Assembly (NCBI GenBank): GCA_937923405.1
Contig: CALDUY010000020.1
Coordinates: 382,249 to 446,248, forward strand
Length of the DNA: 64,000 nucleotides
From: an uncultured Gemmataceae bacterium
GTDB lineage: Bacteria; Planctomycetota; Planctomycetia; Gemmatales; Gemmataceae
Direction of reading: 5' to 3'
The notes under the pieces were generated by a model. It ran no database searches, was not told the DNA's origin, and worked only from the letters and a program-made list of their open reading frames with translations. The position numbers and the translations under genes are program-made. Shown piece after piece: positions 27,001 to 35,933 of this stretch; position 1 is the first letter of the stretch, and each line of letters opens with the position of its first letter.

Positions 27001-28397
27001 GCTTGCGGCGTGGGGGGCGGAGGCGGGGGCGGTAGATTCTCTACCGGAGCCGCTTCGATCGGCTTGACCGCCGAGACTTTCTGAATCAACGTCTCCTCAA
27101 ACGCCAGCTTCTGCTCATCGGTCATCTGAAGCATCAGCGCGACCGTTTTGAGCTTGGGAATCAGCGCCTCGATCGATGGTGCGGTGAGCCGAGCCGTCTG
27201 CACGATCAAACCAGAAGAGACTTCGACTAGTCGGGCTTGCAGCGTAACTCCGCCGAGCGGCGACAACGTACCCACGACCAAGTAACGCAACCGAGTCAGA
27301 CGTCCGAGTTCTTGTCGGCTTATATCGTGGTTGGCCAGATCATTCGTGTCGAGATTCAACTCAGCCAGCACACGCTGAAGCTGAGCGCGTTCAACGAGAT
27401 CGAAGCGAGGGCGAAAGTGCGGGAGCAGTTCGCCGGCCACGATCCGCCCCGCGTCGGGGACGCCTACCTCGCCGAGTACCTCTAAATCGGCCACGCTGAT
27501 GCGATCGCGTCGGCGTTCCAGTATCAGCTGACATTCGTCGATTTCTTGCTGAACGACCAGCGTCGGCCAGATTTCCTTGGCCTGCCTGAGTAACGTCAGC
27601 GCCTCCTCGATTTGCAGCGGATCACGGCGGAGTCGAGCCGCTCGCGCCCGACACTCGTCGTAAGTGCGAAGCTGTTCCTGCACAGTGGCCAACTGACGGG
27701 ACAACTCGGCATCCTCGCCCAGAGCCAGCGCCTGTTCCAAAGCCACGGCAGCGGCTCGCAGGTTCTTGGCTTTCAGTGATGTTTCCGCTTCCGTCCGCAG
27801 CACAGCTTTCCGCACGGTGGTATCGTTGTAGGAGGCCGTGACCACGGCATCGGCTTCTTGCTTGAGTTTGGCCAACTCGTCGGCGCGATCGCCGCCACCA
27901 TACTGCGACAAAGCTTCAGAAGCCAGTCGGGCCGCTTCGTCAGCTCGCCCCTCGTCGAGAATGGTCCGCACATCCTGAATGGCGTTGGCGGCCCCACGCT
28001 CTTGCTCGATCATGGCCTGGACTTTGTAAATCTCGCGCTGCACGGCTCCGGTATCGTTGATCTTCTGGGCCCGTTCCAGAGCAGCGAGGGCTTCACGATA
28101 TTTTCCCTCTGCAATGTGATCAATGGCATCGAGCAGAGCCTGTTCGTACTGTTGCTGCGGGGTCAGAGTCGGCAGCGAGATCGCCACTTCGTCGCTCGTG
28201 GAGCTGTCGTTTTGGCCAACCGTATCCACCAGTTTGCGGATGCCGGGGGGTTGCTTCTTGGTGTCGCTGGCAAGTTGCGTGTTCGAGGCGTTCGGCTCGT
28301 TGGAAGACGTCTTCGCAGGTGGAGTGCGGGGATCAGACTTGCAACCGACGAAAACAATGACGAACAAAAGCAGACATTGACACAGGTACTGGCGCAT
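24075..28397 (-). CDS. Giant lipoprotein: two CsgG-like domains, proline-rich linkers, coiled-coil/TPR repeats
   Basis: A 1440-residue lipoprotein. The N-terminal signal ends in FVGC (Cys19, lipobox). Order: helical/TPR region (about 85-295); a CsgG-like domain (about 300-415, LELVGEV-type strands and LVERAQLQRVLAEL); proline runs (about 449-470, 492-505, 565-600); a second CsgG-like domain (about 600-732, RVAVFGWVCDCRPG, FEIIDRGEVCWYM, ARYFVFGSL); a long Ala/Glu/Arg/Lys helical stretch with TPR-like units (about 735-1260); a Lys-Asp-Pro repeat (KKDP/PKKDP, about 1285-1332); and a final TPR region to 1440. CsgG and related lipoproteins act in outer-membrane export; here the assignment is by resemblance only. 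ATG at 28397 was chosen for the lipobox, with GGGAGA upstream. It is much longer than ordinary CsgG (about 277). Confidence 0.7.
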   Translation of the reverse strand: MRQYLCQCLLLFVIVFVGCKSDPRTPPAKTSSNEPNASNTQLASDTKKQPPGIRKLVDTVGQNDSSTSDEVAISLPTLTPQQQYEQALLDAIDHIAEGKYREALAALERAQKINDTGAVQREIYKVQAMIEQERGAANAIQDVRTILDEGRADEAARLASEALSQYGGGDRADELAKLKQEADAVVTASYNDTTVRKAVLRTEAETSLKAKNLRAAAVALEQALALGEDAELSRQLATVQEQLRTYDECRARAARLRRDPLQIEEALTLLRQAKEIWPTLVVQQEIDECQLILERRRDRISVADLEVLGEVGVPDAGRIVAGELLPHFRPRFDLVERAQLQRVLAELNLDTNDLANHDISRQELGRLTRLRYLVVGTLSPLGGVTLQARLVEVSSGLIVQTARLTAPSIEALIPKLKTVALMLQMTDEQKLAFEETLIQKVSAVKPIEAAPVENLPPPPPPPTPQAPPPPPIVTYTPRPPALGGLVIQDFAELPIFVAPPPPPPPLAVVLGATDVRRQRLLRLSLELGDNCFRRGNFIEAQRHFQLAISIGGPRRELALRLDACRPFIPPPPPPPVVVVPPPVVVPPPVVVVPPRPPVVLVRPRVAVFGWVCDCRPGLVPPAASEILADQFAAYCRGSFEIIDRGEVCWYMGRLGLTMREVLRDPASRRCLAQALNARYFVFGSLRETASFDVETHLVDPETGTRTGTGRIHVKDQQELKLRMGELARQIGAKPEEQKALAASGAATEQALNQARGLLDSDPAKAAEIARAGLKDKPNSTALQAVLIEAERRARQAQLEAERRAEAARQAKALEEARRQQERLAKQAAAARAKAEAEAAARDEAARKAQHQQRQRAANALRAQAKQAMKQGNYAQAVQQFQSAANLVPSEEVFKELAAAKVELHKANEARTEAERKKREEALRAQREAAAKKIEAERLQREKAEAERRKLEEARTQALYDGLMKQASDAMANKDYVKALAAAEQARTYRVTPEVTKLIGEVREQVALANAKSAAERKEIEEARRKREEADKKLARDREQYTAAMKQAQDALVAKKFDEAVTQFTAATKLFNTDAARAGLETARKLQAAELKRLAEEKAAKEAMAQRETRLKELLVTAKKQRDAKEFDKALATYRQALQLDPGNVEAVAGVTAVEREREAELAARKRAEAMKARQDAIRRQLTTAEQALAKNQPIEAEKAAREVLRLDPDNATAKKLLADATAKPPTPTPDVVYKAAMQRAAQAMAKKQFAEAEKAFDDALKAKPGDAEAIKGKRAAIDAAKPTPPPIKKDPSVAPKKDPVMPKKDPPLIKKDPVVPKKDPPPGKQDPVVPKKPDPRAKQLKEDYELAMSAGEAAMKKKDYRGAINSYTEALRKIPGDKAATTALANAQYLGAMTRGEAFLKQKKFDEAVRAYDEALKVKPGDAAAIKGKKEATAALPKKR

Positions 28398-28647
28398 GAT
28401 GATGGGTCTCCCTGCCGGGTTCTGGGGTGACCACATTCTAGAGACCCTAGCTGGTTTGAGTAGAGCGAACAGACTTCCGCGATCAGGACCACGACTCGGG
28501 CGCTTTGGACGAAGCCGTTGCTGCTCCGTAAAACGAACCTCGTTTGGTCGATGTTGATAGACCTTCTCCCCACGGATGTCAGGGGTTTGAAGACAGAACG
28601 TCTTCGACGACATCGAGGGGATCTCTAGCTTCGTGAGGCTTTCCAGG

Positions 28648-31389
28648 ATGGCTCCCAAGTACGTTTACTTTTTTGGCGGCTCGACGGCGGACGGTAACGG
28701 CAAGATGAAAGAACTGCTCGGCGGTAAAGGGGCCAACCTCGCCGAGATGTGTCTGATCGGGCTGCCGGTGCCCGCTGGCTTCACCATCACCACCGAAGTT
28801 TGCAACTATTACACCACCCACAACAAGCAGTATCCTCCCGAGCTGAAGGCTCAGGTCGAGGAAGCGCTCCGCAAGACCGAAGCGGTCATGGGAGCCAAGT
28901 TCGGCGACTCCAAGAATCCGCTGCTGGTCTCCTGTCGCTCCGGTGCCCGGGTCAGCATGCCGGGCATGATGGACACCGTGTTGAACATCGGGCTGAACGA
29001 AGCCACCCTACGCGGCTTGATTGAGTCGACCGGCAACGAGCGTTTCGCCTGGGACAGTTACCGCCGCTTCGTCCAGATGTACGGCGATGTCGTGCTGGAC
29101 CTCAAACCGCAGTCGAAGACTGAGATCGACCCGTTTGAAAAGATCATGCACGACCTCAAGCATGAGGTCGGGGTCGAGGAAGATACCCAGTTGACTGTGG
29201 CCCACTTGAAGGAGTTGGTCAAACGCTTTAAGGCCGCGGTCAAACAGCGCAAGGGCAAAGAATTTCCCGAAGATCCGATGGAGCAGATGTACGGTGCCAT
29301 CGCTGCCGTCTTCGGTTCGTGGAACAACGATCGAGCAGTGGTCTATCGTCGGCAGTACGGCTATCCGCACGATTGGGGCACGGCGGCGAACATCTGCTCG
29401 ATGGTGTTCGGCAACATGGGGGAGGATTCGGGCACCGGAGTGGCCTTCACCCGCGACCCGGCCACGGGCGAAAATGTCTTCTATGGTGAGTATCTGATCA
29501 ACGCTCAGGGAGAAGACGTCGTTGCCGGCATTCGTACTCCTAAGAAGATCGCTGAACTCGAAAAAGAGATGCCCCAGAGCTACAAGCAGCTTCTGGAAGT
29601 CCGCACCAAACTGGAGAATCACTACAAGAACGTCCAGGACATCGAGTTCACCATCCAGAAGGGCAAGCTCTGGATGCTGCAGACGCGCAACGGCAAGCGG
29701 ACCGGCTTCGCCGCTGTCAAGTTCGCGGTGGACTTCCACGACGAGGGCAAGATCAGCAAGGAAACAGCCATTTCCGCCGACTGGGTGCCGCCCGACGACC
29801 TCAACCAGCTGCTCCAGCCGATCTTCGATCCAATCGCCAAACGGTCGGCCAAGGTCATCGCCAAGGGCATCAACGCTGGCCCTGGGGCGGCCACGGGCGT
29901 CATCAAGTTCTTCGCCGACGATGCCGAGGCCTACGTCGCCAAGTATGGCAAGCCCGACGCTCACGGCAAGATTCCGCCGGAGGGCCGCGTCATCCTCGTC
30001 CGCCGCGAGACTAGTCCAGAAGACCTGCGCGGCATGCAGGCTGCGGATGGCATTCTCACAGCGTTCGGCGGAGCGTCGTCTCATGCCGCCTTGGTGTCGC
30101 GTCAGATGGGCAAGGTCTGTATTGTCGGCTGTCAGGCCCTTCAGATCGACTACGACAAGCGAACGCTGACGGTCGGCGACAAGGTCTACAAGGAAGGCGA
30201 CTTCATTTCCATCGACGGCTTCAGCGGTGAAGTGATGGAAGGCCAGGTCGCGACCAAGCCCAGCGAGGTCGTTCAGGTTCTCATCAGTAAGACACTGAAG
30301 CCCGAGGACAGCAAAGTTTACCAGCTGTTCGACAAGATGATGAAATGGGCCGATGAGTATCGCAAACTGCGCATCCGCACCAATGCCGATCAGCCCAATC
30401 AGGCCGAGCAGGCAGTGGCCTTCGGGGCCGAGGGCATCGGTCTGTGCCGTACCGAACACATGTTCTTCGATCACATCAAAGAAATGCGGGAGATGATCTT
30501 GGCCGAAACGCCCGAGGCGCGCAAGGCGGCCCTGGCCAAACTCCTGCCGTTCCAGCGGGAGGACTTCGCTGGTCTGTTCAAAGCCATGAAGGGCATGCCG
30601 GTGACCATCCGCACTCTCGATCCGCCGTTGCACGAGTTCCTGCCCCACGACGAAAAAGGTCAAGCAGAGATGGCCAAGGAGATGGGCGTCTCGATCGAGA
30701 AGATTAAAGAGCGCGTCAAGTCGCTGCACGAATTCAATCCAATGCTCGGATTCCGCGGCTGCCGGCTGGGGATTGTCTATCCGGAAATCACCGAGATGCA
30801 GGCCCGAGCGATCTTTGAAGCGGCCTGTGACGTGAAGAAGTCGGGCATCGATGTCGAACCAGAAGTCATGATCCCGCTAGTGGCTTATCCCGCCGAGTTG
30901 CGCGCGCAGGCCAAGATCGTTCGCGAAACCGCCGAGCAAGTGTTCAAGGAGAAGGGCGTCACGGTCAAGTACCTGGTGGGCACGATGATCGAGCTGCCCC
31001 GCGCGTGCATCGCCGCCGACCAGATCGCCAAGGAGGCTGAGTTCTTCAGCTTCGGCACGAATGACCTGACCCAGACCGGGCTGGGCATGAGTCGTGATGA
31101 CTATGGCTCCTTCATCCGACACTACGCTGAAAGTGACATCATTCCCAAAGATCCGTTCCAGGTGATCGACTTCGACGGCATCGGCGGGCTGATGAAGATC
31201 GGCGTCGAAAAGGGCCGTGCCGCCCGAGCCGATCTCAAGATTGGCATCTGTGGTGAACATGGTGGCGAGCCGGACAGTGTGAAGTTCTGTCATCGAATCG
31301 GCTTGAACTACGTCAGTTGCTCGCCGTTCCGCGTACCGATTGCCCGGCTGGCAGCAGCGCAAGCGGCGATTGAAGCGGCCAAAAAGTAG
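28648..31389 (+). CDS. ppdK: Pyruvate, phosphate dikinase
   Basis: A 913-residue cytoplasmic enzyme that converts pyruvate, ATP and phosphate to PEP, AMP and pyrophosphate, reversibly. N-terminal ATP-grasp domain: [10 protein letters not shown], then [23 protein letters not shown]. The mobile phosphohistidine domain has [16 protein letters not shown] (catalytic His near residue 477). The C-terminal PEP/pyruvate barrel ends with [32 protein letters not shown] and [17 protein letters not shown]. Length is typical. The ATG at 28648 is used because the conserved PKYVYFFGG starts there; GTG 15 bases upstream is in frame. It is a single gene, divergent from the lipoprotein gene and followed by a strong hairpin. 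With pckA nearby it controls PEP/pyruvate flux. Confidence 0.97.
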   Translation: MAPKYVYFFGGSTADGNGKMKELLGGKGANLAEMCLIGLPVPAGFTITTEVCNYYTTHNKQYPPELKAQVEEALRKTEAVMGAKFGDSKNPLLVSCRSGARVSMPGMMDTVLNIGLNEATLRGLIESTGNERFAWDSYRRFVQMYGDVVLDLKPQSKTEIDPFEKIMHDLKHEVGVEEDTQLTVAHLKELVKRFKAAVKQRKGKEFPEDPMEQMYGAIAAVFGSWNNDRAVVYRRQYGYPHDWGTAANICSMVFGNMGEDSGTGVAFTRDPATGENVFYGEYLINAQGEDVVAGIRTPKKIAELEKEMPQSYKQLLEVRTKLENHYKNVQDIEFTIQKGKLWMLQTRNGKRTGFAAVKFAVDFHDEGKISKETAISADWVPPDDLNQLLQPIFDPIAKRSAKVIAKGINAGPGAATGVIKFFADDAEAYVAKYGKPDAHGKIPPEGRVILVRRETSPEDLRGMQAADGILTAFGGASSHAALVSRQMGKVCIVGCQALQIDYDKRTLTVGDKVYKEGDFISIDGFSGEVMEGQVATKPSEVVQVLISKTLKPEDSKVYQLFDKMMKWADEYRKLRIRTNADQPNQAEQAVAFGAEGIGLCRTEHMFFDHIKEMREMILAETPEARKAALAKLLPFQREDFAGLFKAMKGMPVTIRTLDPPLHEFLPHDEKGQAEMAKEMGVSIEKIKERVKSLHEFNPMLGFRGCRLGIVYPEITEMQARAIFEAACDVKKSGIDVEPEVMIPLVAYPAELRAQAKIVRETAEQVFKEKGVTVKYLVGTMIELPRACIAADQIAKEAEFFSFGTNDLTQTGLGMSRDDYGSFIRHYAESDIIPKDPFQVIDFDGIGGLMKIGVEKGRAARADLKIGICGEHGGEPDSVKFCHRIGLNYVSCSPFRVPIARLAAAQAAIEAAKK

Positions 31390-31401
31390 TATCTCCCACG
31401 T

Positions 31402-31431
31402 CCCGGGCCGAGTAGCGTCGCTCGGCTCGGG
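31402..31431 (+). terminator. Stem-loop after ppdK
   Basis: CCCGGGCCGAG (31402-31412) pairs with CTCGGCTCGGG (31421-31431), eleven base pairs including one G-U, with loop TAGCGTCG, 12 bases after the ppdK stop. There is no T-run. The stem stability suggests transcription ends or mRNA is protected here. Confidence 0.65.
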
Positions 31432-31540
31432 CGGTGCATTGTCGGTATCACTTCGCATGGTTGGAACGGATTGGCAGAACCGCGTCGCGAAGTAGGGTTT
31501 CCACTTCTCTAAGTATGCGTCGCAAGATGATGAAGCGAAT

Positions 31541-31602
31541 CGCAGGCTGAAGCCTGCGACTACCAGTTCCGATTAGCCAGTAGCCGCAGGCTTCAGCCTG
31601 CG
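31541..31602. repeat. REP-like pair of inverted palindromes
   Basis: CGCAGGCTGAAGCCTGCG (31541-31558) is itself a hairpin with 8-bp arms and a GA turn. A second copy in the opposite orientation, CGCAGGCTTCAGCCTGCG, lies at 31585-31602, with ACTAC/GTAG flanks also inverted. The two copies form a larger cruciform. Units of this kind are widespread in planctomycete intergenic DNA. Apart from this pair and the stem after ppdK, the 305-base gap 31390-31694 shows no gene. Confidence 0.75.
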
Positions 31603-31694
31603 AAAGAGCTTCATACCCCGCTGTCGCTACACCATCATGAGGTGCGGGCTAACGGTCCCAGTGACTGACTCCGCGATCCGCACACCAAGTCTGG

Positions 31695-32957
31695 TCAAAA
31701 AGCACGATGATCGAACTGGACACCGATCACCGCCGTCGCTGGATAGCGTTTGCCTCGATGTTCAATCAGGCCCCGACGGAGTTGCACTCGCCAGAGGAGC
31801 TTGCCTTCATAGCCGGGCTTGTTGCTATCGCCAAACAGATAGGCCGCCACGGCTGGATTCCAACCATCCGTGGCCACTATCGTTTCCATCGTCTGCCCAG
31901 GAGCAAGCCCCTCGGGATCATAGTTTTTGCGGCCTACTAACCACTCGCGCGATCGTCGGCGGTTAGGCGAGTGGTTCAGCGGGGACCATTTCGCCGGCCC
32001 GCCGAAGAACGCCTCCTGGCCCGCCTGCAACACAGTCAACGGCACCGATTGATCCTGACCCGGTTTGTAGGCTCGGTCGAAATAGTTATCCAGCGGCGTG
32101 AAGGCGTAATCCTCCGCAGTGTTCGTCAACTCTAGCGTCAGTACCAAGGCATCGTGAGGACTCTGTTCCGGTCGATCCGGAGCGGCTTCCGCCAAGAGAC
32201 TAATCTTGCGCCGTTCGACTCGCCGGGGCTTCACTAACAGATCCCCCACCTGAATCGACTCGTGCAGCGGTACGAGAAGATGCTCCGGCAACGGTTGCAG
32301 TGCTAGGTCCCGGTTGATGGGCAGGTGAACACGCTTGCCCTCCTTGCGTACTCCCGGAGTATCGCCCTCAATGTCGGGCAGTTGATCGAACAAGCTCGGC
32401 GGCACGGCCTGTAGTCGCATGTAGGTGTAGGCTGCCACCGCCGTCGCCGCCACAGCGTAGAGCAGCAATGGCACGATCACTAGTGGGAAAACGAGATTCA
32501 TCTTCCGTTCTTTAGTGGGTCGAGGAGTCACGGGGTGAAGCGGTGATTCGACCGGAAGTTCGCTGGGAGTTGGCTCGTTGGGTACCTGCCAAGGCAGCGT
32601 GCCTTCACCGTTCTCCTCGGTCTGAGAACGAACCTGAGGTGAAGTAGGTAAGGTCTCTTCGGCAAACGACGACAGGGCCTCTGGCGCGGTCGGCTGCGGA
32701 GCCAACTCCATCGACGGTACCTCGGAATTGGCGGGCAGGGAAGTCGTCGCTTCTGACCACTGCGGAAACAGACTTTCACTCTCTTCATTAGAGGAAATAG
32801 GTGGTTCCATCCCACTGTCGCTGGAGAGGTGCGTGGAGACTGCTGGTGCCAGCACCACCTGTTGGCAGGTCGGACAGCGAACCTGTTGGCCCAAATACTC
32901 GACACTGACCGCCATCAGATTGCCACAGTGCCCACACTGGAAATTGACCGTCTGCAT
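31695..32957 (-). CDS. Zinc-ribbon membrane protein with large C-terminal domain, unknown function
   Basis: A 420-residue protein. The first 40 residues form a zinc ribbon (FQCGHCGNLM and VRCPTCQQ). A Ser/Pro/Glu-rich, low-complexity linker follows (about 45-145), then one hydrophobic membrane segment (about 150-175, LVFPLVIVPLLLYAVAATAV), and a C-terminal domain of roughly 230 residues. That domain has LVLTLELTNTAEDYAFTPL, a pattern typical of planctomycete extracytoplasmic beta-sandwich proteins. Cytoplasmic zinc ribbons joined by a linker to a membrane-anchored exterior domain are common in this phylum; the function is unknown. The ATG at 32957 was chosen because the zinc ribbon starts there, with GAGAAAG upstream; a long in-frame upstream extension overlaps pckA and is not coding. 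It is the last of a likely four-gene transcript with pckA (25 bases apart). Confidence 0.7.
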   Translation of the reverse strand: MQTVNFQCGHCGNLMAVSVEYLGQQVRCPTCQQVVLAPAVSTHLSSDSGMEPPISSNEESESLFPQWSEATTSLPANSEVPSMELAPQPTAPEALSSFAEETLPTSPQVRSQTEENGEGTLPWQVPNEPTPSELPVESPLHPVTPRPTKERKMNLVFPLVIVPLLLYAVAATAVAAYTYMRLQAVPPSLFDQLPDIEGDTPGVRKEGKRVHLPINRDLALQPLPEHLLVPLHESIQVGDLLVKPRRVERRKISLLAEAAPDRPEQSPHDALVLTLELTNTAEDYAFTPLDNYFDRAYKPGQDQSVPLTVLQAGQEAFFGGPAKWSPLNHSPNRRRSREWLVGRKNYDPEGLAPGQTMETIVATDGWNPAVAAYLFGDSNKPGYEGKLLWRVQLRRGLIEHRGKRYPATAVIGVQFDHRAF

Positions 32958-32982
32958 CGCTTTCTCGTTCCGCGTGGAGGAA

Positions 32983-34551
32983 TCAAACGCCAGGACCGGC
33001 GGATCGCACTGACTCCGCCACGCCCTCAGCATACTTAGCAAAGTTCGCGGTGAATAGCCCGGCCAGTTTGTTCGCCTGCTGATCGTAGGCCAGAGGATCG
33101 GCCCAACGTTGCCGCGGGTGCAGCACCTCCACCGGCACGTCAGGACAGGCAGTCGGCACGGCCAGGCCAAATCGCGGGTCGGTAACACAGGGCACCTGGT
33201 CGAGTTGCCCTTCCAGAATCGCTCGCACCATCGCCCGAGTGTAGGCCAAGCGAATCCGTTCGCCGCCGTCGCCTGCGCTACCACCGGTCCAACCAGTATT
33301 GACGAGCCAAACTCGTGAGCCGTGCCGTCGTAACCGCTCCGCAAGCAACTCGGCATACCGAGTCGGATGCAGCGGCAAAAACGGAGCAGCGAAACAGGTA
33401 CTGAACGTGGCCTGGGGCCGAACTATGCCGACTTCCGTTCCGGCCACCGTCGCTGTGTAGCCCGACAGAAAATGATATAGCGCCTGATCGATCGTGAGCC
33501 GTGCCAGGGGCGGCAGCACGCCGAAGGCATCACAGGTGAGAAAGATCACCGTGTCCGGATGACCGGCCCGGCTAGTGGGCACTGCTCCGTCGATGTGAGC
33601 CAGCGGATAGGCCGCTCGGGTATTCTCCGTCAACGAGTCATCGTCGAAGTTCGGGACTCGCGTCGTCGGATCAATAACGACGTTTTCCAGCACACTGCCA
33701 AAGTGCAGGGCGTTCCAGATTTGCGGCTCGCCGGTCGGCGACAGACGAATGCACTTGGCATAGCAGCCGCCTTCCAGATTAAAGATGCCCTCGTCGGACC
33801 AGGCGTGTTCGTCGTCTCCGATGAGTAGTCGCGTCGGATCTGCCGAGAGCGTCGTCTTGCCCGTGCCGGATAGGCCGAAAAATAACGCGGACCGGCCATC
33901 CCTGCCGACATTCGCCGAGCAGTGCATTGGCAACACCCCTCGACTTGGAAGCAGATAATTCAGATAAGAGAACACCGATTTTTTGATCTCGCCCGCGTAG
34001 CCGGTGCCACCGATCAACACCATCCGTCGAGCGAAGTTCAAGACAATGAACACCTCGGATCGAGTTCCGTCGCGCTGGGGGTCGGCCTGGAACCCCACCA
34101 CGCTGTAAATCGTCACCCCCGTGGCGGGATCGAATAGTGTCTCGTCCAGTCGCAACAGACAGCGGGAGAACAGCGCGTGCCAGGCTTGGTCGGCGATCAG
34201 CCGGACCGGCAACCGATGCCTGGCATCGGCACAGGCGCTGGCCTCGACGTGGAACAACTCCCGCCCTTGCAGATAGGCCAGTACTCGACCGAACAGACGA
34301 TCGAACGTCGCTTCGTCCATCGCTCGGTTCACCGTTCCCCAATCGATGGCCGAGTGCTGCTCCGCTGGTACGACCAGATAGCGATCTCTGGGTGAGCGAC
34401 CGGTGTACCGACCGGTGAGCGTGGACAACGCACCGCGATCGGTGAGCTGCCCCTCGCCGCGAGCCAAGGCGCGTTCAATCAGGGCGGGAGACGAGAGCGG
34501 AGCGGGTAGATTCAGCCCGGAAATGATGGTTTGATCTGGTGTTGTTGCCAT
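32983..34551 (-). CDS. pckA: Phosphoenolpyruvate carboxykinase (ATP)
   Basis: A 522-residue cytoplasmic enzyme that converts oxaloacetate and ATP to PEP, CO2 and ADP, the entry step to gluconeogenesis. The P-loop, GLSGTGKTTLSAD (about residues 226-238), and metal-binding LIGDDEHAW and NLEGGCYAKC are clear, as are the early YTGRSPRDRYLV and FVLNFARRMVLIGGTGYAGEIKK segments. The C-terminus keeps NTGWTGGSAG. Length is normal for the ATP-type family. The ATG at 34551 has AGGAGTG upstream. It lies 35 bases after glcF and 25 before the zinc-ribbon gene, so it is likely transcribed with glcE and glcF; that would tie glyoxylate use to gluconeogenesis. Confidence 0.97.
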   Translation of the reverse strand: MATTPDQTIISGLNLPAPLSSPALIERALARGEGQLTDRGALSTLTGRYTGRSPRDRYLVVPAEQHSAIDWGTVNRAMDEATFDRLFGRVLAYLQGRELFHVEASACADARHRLPVRLIADQAWHALFSRCLLRLDETLFDPATGVTIYSVVGFQADPQRDGTRSEVFIVLNFARRMVLIGGTGYAGEIKKSVFSYLNYLLPSRGVLPMHCSANVGRDGRSALFFGLSGTGKTTLSADPTRLLIGDDEHAWSDEGIFNLEGGCYAKCIRLSPTGEPQIWNALHFGSVLENVVIDPTTRVPNFDDDSLTENTRAAYPLAHIDGAVPTSRAGHPDTVIFLTCDAFGVLPPLARLTIDQALYHFLSGYTATVAGTEVGIVRPQATFSTCFAAPFLPLHPTRYAELLAERLRRHGSRVWLVNTGWTGGSAGDGGERIRLAYTRAMVRAILEGQLDQVPCVTDPRFGLAVPTACPDVPVEVLHPRQRWADPLAYDQQANKLAGLFTANFAKYAEGVAESVRSAGPGV

Positions 34552-34586
34552 GAAGGAACACTCCTGCGATGGGGAATTCCTCCATT

Positions 34587-35918
34587 CTATCGCTGTCGTG
34601 TTCCCGTGTAGCTAGCCCACAACGCCTCGATCGGATGGGCCACCCAGAAGCCTGGTTTCTGCTCACGCAGATAGCGTGCGATCTGCAACAGACAGCCAAC
34701 GTTGCCGGTGAAGACCGCTTCCGCGCCGGTGTCGAGAATGTGCATGGCCTTGCGTCGGCCGACCTCGGCGGACATGTCGGGCTGGGTGAGGTTGTAGCTG
34801 CCCGCCGCTCCACAGCAATGTTCGCTCTCGCCGAGAGGGACGAGTTTCAGTTGCGGAATCTTGGCCAGCAACTCGCGCGGCTGCGAACGAATCTTCTGGC
34901 CGTGACTGAGGCCGCAGGCGTCATGATAGGTCGCTGTCAGCGGCAGCGGATGGGTCGGTGGAATCAAGCCTAACTCAGCGAGAAACTCGTGGATGTCGCG
35001 CGATTTACGAGCAAACCGCTCGGCGACCGCTGCCGTCGGACGGTCCTTAAGCAAGTGGTCGTACTCCTTGAGAACGGGTCCGCAGCCCCCCGCGTTGTTG
35101 ATGATCGCATCGAGATTGTCCAGTTCGCTGCCGAACGCCGCGCAGTTCTGCTCCGCGAAACTCAGGGCCGGCTCGACCAATCCGGCATGGTAGTGCAGGG
35201 CACCGCAACAGCCTTGTTGACGCGGCACGACTACCTCACAGCCATTCTTTTGCAGGACTTTAGCGGTCGCCCATGTCGTTTGTGGGAAGAAGGCATCCGC
35301 TGCGCAGCCGACAAACAGTCCCACCCGGGCACGACGCGGTCCCTCGGCGGGCAACACCGTCGGCAGTCGTCCTGGATGCCGTTCCAAAGGTGGAACGATC
35401 TCGTGCATGCCACGCAGCGATCGAGGTAGAATTCGTGCCATGCGGTCTATCAGTCCGCGCAACCCCAACCGTTGGGCCAGACGGATCGGAGCCAGCGCCC
35501 AACGCATCCGACCAGCGTATGGCGTGAGATGAAACAACGCCCACCGTTGTAGCCAATTCAGCGAGGGAAACACCGGACCGAGTTTCGCCATGTCCTTACG
35601 GTACGAACCGATGATCTTGCCGTACTGCACCCCCGAGGGACAAGCCGTCTCACACGCCTTGCATTCCAAACACAGGTCGAGATGACGGCGCACTTCGTCG
35701 GTCAACTCGGCGCGTCCGTCGGTGACAGCGCGCCAGAGGTAGATCCGGCCGCGCGGACTGTCGTTCTCGTCGCCGGTCTCGACGTAGGTCGGACACGAAC
35801 CCAGGCACAACCCGCAGTGGACGCAATCCATGAACGTTTCGTAGGGGATGTTGCGGCCCAAGTCTCGTGGAGCCACTACCGGCAGGGAAGCGCGAGCAGT
35901 TGTTGTCGAGGTGGTCAT
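34587..35918 (-). CDS. glcF: Glycolate oxidase iron-sulfur subunit GlcF
   Basis: A 443-residue iron-sulfur subunit. Two ferredoxin-type clusters are read at CVHCGLCLGSCP (about 33-44) and CLECKACETACPSG (about 83-96), each CxxCxxCxxxCP. Two cysteine-rich CCG-type domains follow (QQGCCGALHYHAG near 235 and EHCCGAAGSYN near 365), typical of GlcF and heterodisulfide-reductase-like subunits. The partner GlcE lies 15 bases upstream, on the same strand. With a GlcD flavoprotein it oxidises glycolate to glyoxylate at the membrane. I see no glcD in this window. The start at 35918 has a weak ribosome site; an internal ATG (MDCVHC) is possible but would cut conserved N-terminal residues. Confidence 0.93.
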   Translation of the reverse strand: MTTSTTTARASLPVVAPRDLGRNIPYETFMDCVHCGLCLGSCPTYVETGDENDSPRGRIYLWRAVTDGRAELTDEVRRHLDLCLECKACETACPSGVQYGKIIGSYRKDMAKLGPVFPSLNWLQRWALFHLTPYAGRMRWALAPIRLAQRLGLRGLIDRMARILPRSLRGMHEIVPPLERHPGRLPTVLPAEGPRRARVGLFVGCAADAFFPQTTWATAKVLQKNGCEVVVPRQQGCCGALHYHAGLVEPALSFAEQNCAAFGSELDNLDAIINNAGGCGPVLKEYDHLLKDRPTAAVAERFARKSRDIHEFLAELGLIPPTHPLPLTATYHDACGLSHGQKIRSQPRELLAKIPQLKLVPLGESEHCCGAAGSYNLTQPDMSAEVGRRKAMHILDTGAEAVFTGNVGCLLQIARYLREQKPGFWVAHPIEALWASYTGTRQR

Positions 35919-35933
35919 ACCAGGCTCGGGAGT

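Noticed and set aside
29008..30729. A 573-codon open frame antisense to ppdK
   Set aside because: It mirrors the highly biased codon use of ppdK, has no recognisable motif or ribosome site, and is fully covered by a certain gene.
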